Source of the DNA: Solobacterium sp.
GTDB taxonomy: Bacteria; Bacillota_I; Bacilli_A; Erysipelotrichales; Erysipelotrichaceae
DNA length: 64,000 nt
NCBI GenBank assembly: GCA_017459725.1
Contig: JAFUCL010000075.1
Coordinates: 1 to 64,000 of the forward strand
Direction of reading: 5' to 3'
Within the stretch, counting starts at the first letter, position 1; each line of letters opens with the position of its first letter. This document shows, one piece after another, positions 1 to 6,386 of this stretch. Under the pieces are notes generated by a model that saw only the letters and a list, made by a program, of their open reading frames with translations, did no database searches and was not told the origin of the DNA. The position numbers and the translations under genes are program-made.

Positions 1-138
1 ATTAGTGTTTCCTCCGAAAACATCCGGCTTCCTTCAGATTCCATCTCACGATGGACACCCTTGCCTTCGGCTAACGCTTCCTACTGCCAAGTGCGTAGCG
101 GACTTTCACCGCCAAGCTGTTACCCATGCCAGGTGCAC
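1..138 (-). mobile_element. Group IIC intron, 5' part (domain I), continues past the left edge
   Basis: Read on the minus strand, the segment starts GTGCACCTGGCATGGGT and continues with GGTGAAAGTCC, GCGTTAGCC, GCAAGGGTGTCC, GATGGAATCTGAAGGAAGC and GAGGAAACAC. These blocks match, in order and spacing, the 5' end and domain I of group IIC introns such as the Oceanobacillus iheyensis intron (recalled from memory, not aligned by program). The 5' splice site would be at 138/139. The rest of the ribozyme and any reverse transcriptase gene lie outside the window. The intron sits directly after a rho-independent terminator in the same orientation, which is the known target preference of class IIC introns. 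Confidence 0.9.
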
Positions 139-139
139 C

Positions 140-173
140 ATAAAAACAGACAGCCGCTGTACGCGGCTGCCTG
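140..173 (-). terminator. Terminator of the hsp20 gene; intron insertion target
   Basis: An 11-bp stem (147-157 with 163-173, one G-U pair) with a 5-nt loop is followed on the minus strand by TTTTTATG. It lies 16 bp after the hsp20 stop codon. The group IIC intron begins immediately after the T-run. Confidence 0.85.
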
Positions 174-188
174 CTTTACTGGGGAGTA

Positions 189-623
189 TTACAGAACGTC
201 AATGAATTTCTTCTCTTCTGCTTCCTTCTTCTGCTCGGAAGGAAGTTCGAGGGAAAGAATACCGTCCTGATATGCTGCCTTGATATCGGTATCCTTGATG
301 CCTTCGCCTACATAGAAGCTTCTGCTGCAGGATCCGCTGTAGCGTTCCTGACGCAGAATGCTGCCCTTGGCATCCTTCTCTTCCTGTGACTCGTTGTGGG
401 AAGCACTGACAGTCAGCGTTCCGTTGTAGAGTGATACCTTGATATCTTCTTTCTTGTAGCCCGGCAGATCGATATCCAGGATATAGTTGCCGTCCTTGGA
501 ACGGATATCCGTCTTCATCAGTGTGTTGGCAACCGGGAATCCGAATCCTGTGTCGAACATATTGTCGAACATGTCATCGAACAGACCGCCTCTTCTTGCC
601 GGAGTATATTTATCGTTTCTCAT
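189..623 (-). CDS. Small heat shock protein, Hsp20/alpha-crystallin family
   Basis: A cytoplasmic ATP-independent holdase that binds unfolding proteins. The 144-aa protein has a short Phe/Asp/Met-rich N-terminal arm (residues 12-30), an alpha-crystallin domain at about 38-140 with the LDIDLPGYKKEDIKV strand region, the conserved GILSLELP element, and a C-terminal I-x-V/L tail (IDVL). The length is typical for bacterial Hsp20. The ATG is preceded by AAAGAGGTG. The gene is monocistronic: its own promoter overlaps a CIRCE-like operator (677-718) and its own terminator follows at 140-173, so HrcA control is likely. Confidence 0.95.
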   Translation of the reverse strand: MRNDKYTPARRGGLFDDMFDNMFDTGFGFPVANTLMKTDIRSKDGNYILDIDLPGYKKEDIKVSLYNGTLTVSASHNESQEEKDAKGSILRQERYSGSCSRSFYVGEGIKDTDIKAAYQDGILSLELPSEQKKEAEEKKFIDVL

Positions 624-676
624 ACTTACACCTCTTTCCGGATGTTTCCATCCAACCTTTATCGGTTACACTTATT

Positions 677-704
677 ACTATAGTCATATCTTTAGCACTG
701 TCAA
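677..704 (-). promoter_or_regulatory. SigA-type promoter of hsp20
   Basis: On the minus strand there is TTGACA (699-704), a 16-bp spacer, and TATAGT (677-682), about 55 bp upstream of the hsp20 start. The -35 box lies inside the CIRCE-like inverted repeat. Confidence 0.8.
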
Positions 705-718
705 CACTTAAGTGCTAA
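692..718. promoter_or_regulatory. CIRCE-like operator (HrcA binding site)
   Basis: TTAGCACTG, nine bases, AAGTGCTAA. The CIRCE consensus is TTAGCACTC-N9-GAGTGCTAA, so only the innermost base of each half differs. It covers the -35 box of the hsp20 promoter, a position suited to repression. HrcA itself is not in the window. Confidence 0.85.
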
Positions 719-765
719 TTTCTTTAAAGTTTTTTCTGCGGACACGGTTCTGCGAACTGGTCTAA

Positions 766-797
766 AACGCAAAATAACCGCATGGTTATGCGGTTAT
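766..797 (-). terminator. Terminator of gpsA
   Basis: A perfect 10-bp stem (774-783 with 788-797), GGTT loop on the plus strand, followed on the minus strand by TTTTGCGTTTT. It lies 40 bp downstream of the gpsA stop. The stretch 719-765 between it and the CIRCE site shows nothing else. Confidence 0.8.
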
Positions 798-836
798 CTG
801 TGTATAGCACTTATTGTGTTTGTCTGCCAAATAATT

Positions 837-1826
837 TTATTCAGCTTTCAGTTCCCTGCTCATCAGACTGTGAATGGACTCCGCGGGATCCTTGCCGCAG
901 AAGAACACCTGGTAGATTTCCTCCGTAATCGGCATATCCACACCGAGTCTCTGCGCTTCCTCACGGACGATCTTACATGCCATAATGCCTTCCACGGTTC
1001 TGGTGTTTTCCTTCAGAAACTTTTCCGTTCCGCGCTCCCGGCCTACCTGCAGTCCGGCGGTATAGTTGCGGGAATGCATCGACGTACAGGTGACGATCAG
1101 ATCCCCTACACCATCGAGACCCAGGAACGTTTCCTTCCGGCCGCCGAGAGCCATGCCAAACCTTGTCATCTCCGCCAGTCCTCTTGTCATCAGCGCTGCC
1201 CTGGCATTGTCGCCCTGACCGATACCGGCAGTAATACCGCAGGCAATGGCCATGATGTTCTTGACCGCCACACCGATCTCGGAGCCGATGACATCGGTAT
1301 TCGTATAAACACGGAAGTATCTGTTGGAAAAGAGTCTCTGCACTTCTTTGGCAGCCTCTTCATCCTCGCTGACCGCATTGATGGCCGTAATCAGTCCCTT
1401 GATGACTTCCTCCGCATGGGAAGGACCGATCAGGGATACGATGCCCCTTCTCTTGCCTTCCGGTATGGTCTCGGCCAGAACAACTGACAGACGCTTATGC
1501 CAAACCGGATGGAAACCTTTGGCAACCGTGATAAACAGTGCCGGCTTCTCAATATACGGCATCACCTGCTTCAGCACATCCTCACATGCATGTGAAGGAA
1601 CAGCCACCAGTATGATATCCGCATCCCGGGCATCATCGAGACTGTCGACCGCACGCAGCGTTTCCGGCAGCGGTGTATCAAAGAAAGCAGAATTGCGGTG
1701 ATTGTGATTGATATCATCAATCTGACTGCGGCTGATACCGTACAGTACAGCTTCATGACCGTTGTCGTCCAGCACCTTTGCAAGAGCGGTTCCCCAGCTC
1801 CCGGTGCCCAGAATCAGTACTTTCAT
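837..1826 (-). CDS. gpsA: Glycerol-3-phosphate dehydrogenase [NAD(P)+]
   Basis: Reduces dihydroxyacetone phosphate to sn-glycerol 3-phosphate, the backbone for phospholipid synthesis; cytosolic. The 329-aa product has the N-terminal dinucleotide motif GTGSWGTALA (residues 7-16), the central VAVKNIMAIACG segment holding the catalytic Lys, and the GDNARAAL signature. The start at 1826 was chosen over an upstream ATG because it begins MKVLILGTG and has GGAGAAG 5 nt upstream. A terminator for pfkA (1845-1872) ends only about 18 nt before the start, so expression depends on read-through or on a promoter I cannot see. Confidence 0.95.
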   Translation of the reverse strand: MKVLILGTGSWGTALAKVLDDNGHEAVLYGISRSQIDDINHNHRNSAFFDTPLPETLRAVDSLDDARDADIILVAVPSHACEDVLKQVMPYIEKPALFITVAKGFHPVWHKRLSVVLAETIPEGKRRGIVSLIGPSHAEEVIKGLITAINAVSEDEEAAKEVQRLFSNRYFRVYTNTDVIGSEIGVAVKNIMAIACGITAGIGQGDNARAALMTRGLAEMTRFGMALGGRKETFLGLDGVGDLIVTCTSMHSRNYTAGLQVGRERGTEKFLKENTRTVEGIMACKIVREEAQRLGVDMPITEEIYQVFFCGKDPAESIHSLMSRELKAE

Positions 1827-1844
1827 ATGCACTTCTCCGTTTCT

Positions 1845-1872
1845 CAATAAAAGGGAATCCGCGGATTCCCTT
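1845..1872 (-). terminator. Terminator between pfkA and gpsA
   Basis: A 10-bp perfect stem, AAGGGAATCC/GGATTCCCTT (1851-1860, 1863-1872), followed on the minus strand by TTTTATTG. The loop is only 2 nt, so in RNA the inner pairs probably open. The T-run is followed within about 10 nt by the gpsA Shine-Dalgarno. Confidence 0.75.
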
Positions 1873-1882
1873 CTGCAGTGTC

Positions 1883-2845
1883 TTAAACCAGACGTTCAAA
1901 CAGTCTGTAGAGCTTCTTCCGGCTCTTGCGCGGTCTCTCCAGTGCTTCATCAATCGGCACTGAGGTAATCTCGTTGTCAATGATACCGACACAGTGTCCG
2001 CCGATGCCTTCCATCAGCAGATCCACTGCCTTCTCACCCATACGGCTGGCAAGCATACGGTCGGTCGGTGAAGGACTGCCGCCTCTCTGAATATGGCCCA
2101 GAACGGTTGCTCTGCCGCTGAATCCTGTATTCTGCGATACTTTCTTGGCCAGTGCTTCGACATCGCAGAGCTTTTCGGAAACGATGATAATGGCGTGGTT
2201 CTTGCGCACAACCTCACCGAGGTAATGCAGACGCTCAAGAACTTCGATCTCATCGTAACCGGTCTCAGGTGAAATAACCATTTCGGCACCGCAGTTGATC
2301 GCTGTATACAGCGCCAGATCGCCGCAGTGGTTGCCCATGACTTCCACGATGGAGCAGCGGTGATGGGAGCTCGATGTATCACGCAGTTTATCGACGTTCT
2401 CCACACATGTATTCAGGGCTGTGTCAAAACCGATCGTGAAGTCTGTGCCCGGAATATCATTGTCGATTGTTCCCGGCAGACCGATGCAGTTGATGCCCTT
2501 CTTGGTCAGCGCCTGGGCACCGCGGTAGGAACCGTCGCCGCCGATCACAACAAGCGCTTCAATTTCATTCTGACGAAGGATATTCACGCAGGTATCCTGT
2601 ACATCTTCTTCACGGAATTCAGGCAGACGTGCGGAGCCGAGTGTCGTGCCGCCTCTTGCCAGAATATCCGATACACGCGTTCTGTCCAGAAGTTCCATAT
2701 TACCTTCCAGAAGACCCTTGTAACCATCATGTATACCCATTACTTCAATACCGTTGGACAGCGCAACACGTGTAACAGCGCGGATTGCCGCATTCATACC
2801 GGGTGCGTCACCACCGGAAGTGAGGACTCCAATCTTCTTAACCAT
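1883..2845 (-). CDS. pfkA: ATP-dependent 6-phosphofructokinase
   Basis: Phosphorylates fructose 6-phosphate in glycolysis. The 320-aa length equals the bacterial PfkA norm. Visible motifs are GGDAPGMNA (ATP loop near residue 11), GGDGSYRGA, and GTIDNDIPGTDFTIG, which carries the catalytic Asp (TIDND). The start at 2845 is supported by GGGAGG about 8 nt upstream and by the conserved MVKKIGVLTSGG beginning; an upstream in-frame ATG at 2863 adds six unconserved residues. It follows dnaI by 35 bp with no visible promoter, so it may be co-transcribed with the replication genes. Confidence 0.97.
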   Translation of the reverse strand: MVKKIGVLTSGGDAPGMNAAIRAVTRVALSNGIEVMGIHDGYKGLLEGNMELLDRTRVSDILARGGTTLGSARLPEFREEDVQDTCVNILRQNEIEALVVIGGDGSYRGAQALTKKGINCIGLPGTIDNDIPGTDFTIGFDTALNTCVENVDKLRDTSSSHHRCSIVEVMGNHCGDLALYTAINCGAEMVISPETGYDEIEVLERLHYLGEVVRKNHAIIIVSEKLCDVEALAKKVSQNTGFSGRATVLGHIQRGGSPSPTDRMLASRMGEKAVDLLMEGIGGHCVGIIDNEITSVPIDEALERPRKSRKKLYRLFERLV

Positions 2846-2880
2846 AGCCTTTTCCTCCCGCAATACCTCTCATTTTAACA

Positions 2881-3795
2881 TCAGTCTTCCGTTGAATAAA
2901 GTATACGTCTGTCTTTGCCGATCAGGGAAACCGGTCTTGCCAGTGTTCTGATTCTCTCCAAAATGCGCTTGGCTTCCGTAACATCATCCCCGCGCGAAGT
3001 AGACGTATAGTGCTCCAGCAGCGAGGCATGATCCTCATTGCTTGTAAACCATGTAATACGGTGATTCTGCATCCGCTCATCCAGAATTGAAAGCAGGATC
3101 GAACGGACACGGTCTGTTACATCTTCGGCACCGATATCATCGAAGACCGCCACATCCGCATACCCGAGTCTGCTGATCTCCGTCAGATGCTCATTGGTCT
3201 TGTAGCCGGAGAGAATCCGCTCCACCATCTTCGGACAGTGCACAAAGGCCACGGAGAGTCCCTGCCGGGCAAAGGAATTGGCCGCACAGGCCGCCAGGTA
3301 TGTCTTGCCGGTGCCCATATTGCCGTAGAGATATATACCTTCCCTGCCGTCACATGCACGCATCACTTCCATCAGCGCACTGACATAGCGTCCGTTCTCT
3401 TTGGAAGGATCAATGCCGGCGAACGATACAGTATGCATCTCCGGCGGCAGATCACAGATCAGATACTGACCGAGATGTGCTTCCGCTTTGTTCTTTTTCT
3501 GCAGGTATCCGCAGGCTTCCAGCCCCGTCTGCAGTATCCCGTCAAAATACAGTTCTTCCGCATATCCCTTCTGTCTCTGCGTGCAGGATGTAAGTCCTTT
3601 ACAGCCGAGACACTTTTTCTTTTCCTCCAGCCAGCGGCTGATCCGGAACGGATGCAGTTCAATCTCCTGCAGCGGTATATTTCTTTCCCTGAGCGCCGCT
3701 ATAACAGCTTCATCCTTCTTCAGCTGTTCGGACAGGAGTTTCCTGGCTTCTGCATATGCCGCTTCATTCATTTCCGGTACCTGCAGTTTATCCAT
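2881..3795 (-). CDS. dnaI: Primosomal protein DnaI (helicase loader)
   Basis: AAA+ ATPase that loads the replicative helicase together with DnaB and DnaD in Gram-positive bacteria. The 304-aa product has an N-terminal helicase-binding region with Cys residues 62, 65 and 71 (CLGCKGLTSC) fitting the zinc site of DnaI, Walker A GNMGTGKT at 158-165 and a Walker B-like VAVFDDIGAED. It overlaps the end of dnaB by 8 bp, and its SD GGGAGG is inside dnaB, giving translational coupling in the usual dnaB-dnaI pair. Confidence 0.93.
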   Translation of the reverse strand: MDKLQVPEMNEAAYAEARKLLSEQLKKDEAVIAALRERNIPLQEIELHPFRISRWLEEKKKCLGCKGLTSCTQRQKGYAEELYFDGILQTGLEACGYLQKKNKAEAHLGQYLICDLPPEMHTVSFAGIDPSKENGRYVSALMEVMRACDGREGIYLYGNMGTGKTYLAACAANSFARQGLSVAFVHCPKMVERILSGYKTNEHLTEISRLGYADVAVFDDIGAEDVTDRVRSILLSILDERMQNHRITWFTSNEDHASLLEHYTSTSRGDDVTEAKRILERIRTLARPVSLIGKDRRILYSTED

Positions 3796-4984
3796 TGGAG
3801 CCTCCCATCTTCTTCATCAGATTTCTCAGTTCATTCAGATCCTGTTCACTTGCCGGTGTTTCCGTATCCTCCGGCTGTTCACCATTCATGTATGCAGGAA
3901 CTGCCTTTTCCTTCCGTGCATATGTCTGCGCGGTTGTTTTCTTCTTCGTTGCGGCAATGGCCTGTTCCTTGGTATGCACACCGTCTCTTGCCCATTCCCC
4001 GGCAACCATCTCTACAAATGCGCGCACAAGCCTGTTCTTGCTCTTCTTCAGTATGTATTCGATCATGACATTGATGACTTCCGGCGGGAAGTGCATCTTC
4101 ACCGAAAGATCTTCAAGTATCCTGCGGTCCGTCAGTGATACCGGCGCCCCGTTCTGCTTTGCCTGCAGGAAGGAAACCGGCGGCAGACTGTACGGATCGG
4201 ATGCCTTGGTAATATCCGGGACAGCCTTCTCCGAGAGCAGTTTCAGCCTCTCTCCGTCAAATGTCATATTCTCCATGTTAATGCATTTGCTGACAAGTAT
4301 GCGCATGCGGTCTGCGGACAGTCCGTGCACAGTTGCCAGTTTGCCGATCAGTTTAAGGTTCTCCTGTGTGCGCAGCTCCGCCGGGAATACCAGCGTGCTC
4401 GTGGTCAGGAAGAACTTTTCATAGTCAAAGTTGATGGCTTCATCGTCGTCCTCAAAGCGGTAGCGCGGTGAGACTTTGCTGTAGACAACATCCGTCTCAT
4501 AGTCCCTCTTCTCTGTGCGGCGGGCTATGATCCTCGTCACTTCCTTGTATCCGTGTACACTGAGTTTCTCGCTCTGCACCCTTGCCACGGCAGCCTCGGC
4601 CTGTTTCTGACCGACCGCAGATGCATAGGCATTGCGCAGCTCAGCGGAAGACAGAAAGTTCTCACGGGAGAGCGGTACATGCAGTACATAGATGTAATTC
4701 GTACGGGTTTCCTGTTCCTGGGCATATGTCCTCAGAAGCATATACTCTTCCAGTCTGATGCGTGCCCTTTCAATATCATCGATGGACATCCGCAGCAGTG
4801 CGGAAAGATGACTGTGGTTTTCCTGTGTATGCTGGGTTCTTCCCTCCGCATACAGCGTCATATACAGAGCTGCTGCCGCAGGACCGATGACCGGCTGATA
4901 ATACATATACAGTGAAAAGAGACTCTCCTGACTGATTGAATCCCTGCACTCCACTCTGAATGTATCCTTCGTCTTAAGCTCCAT
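3788..4984 (-). CDS. dnaB: Replication initiation/membrane attachment protein DnaB (Gram-positive type)
   Basis: Helicase co-loader acting at oriC and at restart sites. The 398-aa product lacks a Walker motif, so it is not the replicative helicase. It begins with a winged-helix-like domain (SQESLFSLYMYYQPVIGPAAAALYMTLY), has a second DnaD/DnaB-type helical domain near residues 300-345 (EVINVMIEYILKKSKNRLVRAFVEMVAGEWARDGV), and a charged tail. Start ATG shares one base with the coaE stop (TAATG). The order coaE-dnaB-dnaI is the standard Firmicutes arrangement; nrdR, often between coaE and dnaB, is missing. Confidence 0.92.
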   Translation of the reverse strand: MELKTKDTFRVECRDSISQESLFSLYMYYQPVIGPAAAALYMTLYAEGRTQHTQENHSHLSALLRMSIDDIERARIRLEEYMLLRTYAQEQETRTNYIYVLHVPLSRENFLSSAELRNAYASAVGQKQAEAAVARVQSEKLSVHGYKEVTRIIARRTEKRDYETDVVYSKVSPRYRFEDDDEAINFDYEKFFLTTSTLVFPAELRTQENLKLIGKLATVHGLSADRMRILVSKCINMENMTFDGERLKLLSEKAVPDITKASDPYSLPPVSFLQAKQNGAPVSLTDRRILEDLSVKMHFPPEVINVMIEYILKKSKNRLVRAFVEMVAGEWARDGVHTKEQAIAATKKKTTAQTYARKEKAVPAYMNGEQPEDTETPASEQDLNELRNLMKKMGGSNG

Positions 4985-5571
4985 TACTCTTCCCCGTACT
5001 GTTTAAGCCATGCGGCTGTTTTATTGTCCAGATCACGGAAGTTTCCGTCATTCATGAAGACGGTATCCGCCCGCCTGATCTGCTCCTCCGCATTGATCTG
5101 CGAAGCAATCCTGGCTTCTGCTTCTTCTCTGCTGTATCCGCGGTCTTCCATCATCCGCTGCACGGCTGTCTCATGCCCGCATGTCACCACGATGACATGA
5201 TCAAACATATTCTCCCAGCCTGCCTCAAACAGCAGCGGAACCTCCGCAAACACAAAGTGATCGTCTTCGTGCAGCGCAAAGAATTTCTCCAGACCTTCTT
5301 TGACAAACGGATGCACGATACCGTTCAGTGTCTGTCTCTTTTCCTCATTGCCGAACACTTCAGCAGCCAGTTTCTTTCTGTCGATTTCACCGAAGTCATC
5401 GAGTATGCCTTCACCGAACGCTGCAATGACCTTCTGCGCCGTCGGCTGGTTGGCATTCAGTGCCATTCTTGCATATCCGTCCGAATCAAAAACGGCATAT
5501 CCTCTTCTGCGGAGCAGTATGGACAGTGTAGATTTGCCCGCTCCGATTGTTCCCGTCACTGCAGTTCTCAT
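4984..5571 (-). CDS. coaE: Dephospho-CoA kinase
   Basis: Phosphorylates dephospho-CoA at the ribose 3'-OH, the last step of CoA synthesis. The 195-aa product starts MRTAVTGTIGAGKST, with the P-loop at residues 7-15, and keeps the FDSDGYARM and VFAEVPLLFEAG segments of the family. The start at 5571, with AGAGGTG 3 nt upstream, was preferred over an in-frame start 57 bp upstream that overlaps mutM. It lies 8 bp after mutM in the polA-mutM-coaE-dnaB-dnaI operon. Confidence 0.95.
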   Translation of the reverse strand: MRTAVTGTIGAGKSTLSILLRRRGYAVFDSDGYARMALNANQPTAQKVIAAFGEGILDDFGEIDRKKLAAEVFGNEEKRQTLNGIVHPFVKEGLEKFFALHEDDHFVFAEVPLLFEAGWENMFDHVIVVTCGHETAVQRMMEDRGYSREEAEARIASQINAEEQIRRADTVFMNDGNFRDLDNKTAAWLKQYGEE

Positions 5572-5579
5572 AAGCACCT

Positions 5580-6386
5580 CTATTTCTGACAGACAGGACA
5601 GTAATAACTGCTCCGTCCGCCGATCCATTTAACATTTACGGGACCGCCGCATCTTCCGCATATCTTGCGTGCATGCACACAGCAGTCCAGCTGAAACAGT
5701 CCGGTTACCCCGAGACTGGATGTATAGGAACGGATCGTCGTACCGCCGGCCGCAATCGCAGCCTGCAGAATCCGTCTTGTCTCACGGACGATATTCTCTT
5801 CATCCTTCCGGGTAATCCGTTTGCAGCTTCTGCCAGGTCTTAATCCGCAGGCAGAGAGAATCTCATCCGCATATATATTTCCGATACCGGCCACAAAGGA
5901 CTGGTCCAGCAGCATACTCTTCAGCGGTTCCTTCCGTCCCTGACGCCAGCGGTGCACATACTCTGCATTGTAGGCCTCATCAAACGGCTCCGGTCCCATA
6001 TTCTTGAAGACATGAAAGTCCGCATCCCTGTCATACAGTTTCATACGCCCGAACTTGCGGGTATCGTGATACCGCAGTTCCCTGCCGTCAGCCAGACGGA
6101 ACAGAACATGCATATGCCTGTTCAGGGGATCTTCCGGTTTCTGAATATAGAACTTACCCTCCATGCGCAGATGCACGGTCAGGGTGCAGTCATCCATCCT
6201 GAAAATCAGATACTTGCCGCGTCTTTCAAACTTCCTGAATGACTGGTGCAGCAAAGTCTCTCTGAATACCGCAGGATCATCTTCCACCGTCTTCGGCCAG
6301 CGTATGATCACATCCGTGATTTCGGCATTCATGATCTGCTTTTCCAGCGTACGGACCACCGTTTCAACTTCAGGGAGCTCAGGCAT
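5580..6386 (-). CDS. mutM: Formamidopyrimidine-DNA glycosylase (Fpg)
   Basis: Bifunctional base-excision enzyme removing 8-oxoguanine, with beta/delta-lyase activity. The 268-aa product starts MPELPEVET, where Pro2 is the Schiff-base nucleophile and Glu3 assists. The family RRGKYLIF segment follows at about 55-62, and a C-terminal Cys4 zinc finger is visible (CGRC ... CPVC at the last 25 residues). Its ATG overlaps the polA stop by 1 bp. Length and motifs are those of a functional Fpg. Confidence 0.96.
   Translation of the reverse strand: MPELPEVETVVRTLEKQIMNAEITDVIIRWPKTVEDDPAVFRETLLHQSFRKFERRGKYLIFRMDDCTLTVHLRMEGKFYIQKPEDPLNRHMHVLFRLADGRELRYHDTRKFGRMKLYDRDADFHVFKNMGPEPFDEAYNAEYVHRWRQGRKEPLKSMLLDQSFVAGIGNIYADEILSACGLRPGRSCKRITRKDEENIVRETRRILQAAIAAGGTTIRSYTSSLGVTGLFQLDCCVHARKICGRCGGPVNVKWIGGRSSYYCPVCQK

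Noticed and set aside
816-1487. A 220-codon plus-strand frame
   Set aside because: Antisense to gpsA, which has all family motifs.
3788-4984. The replicative helicase DnaB
   Set aside because: The protein lacks Walker motifs and matches the Gram-positive initiation protein of the same name, next to dnaI.
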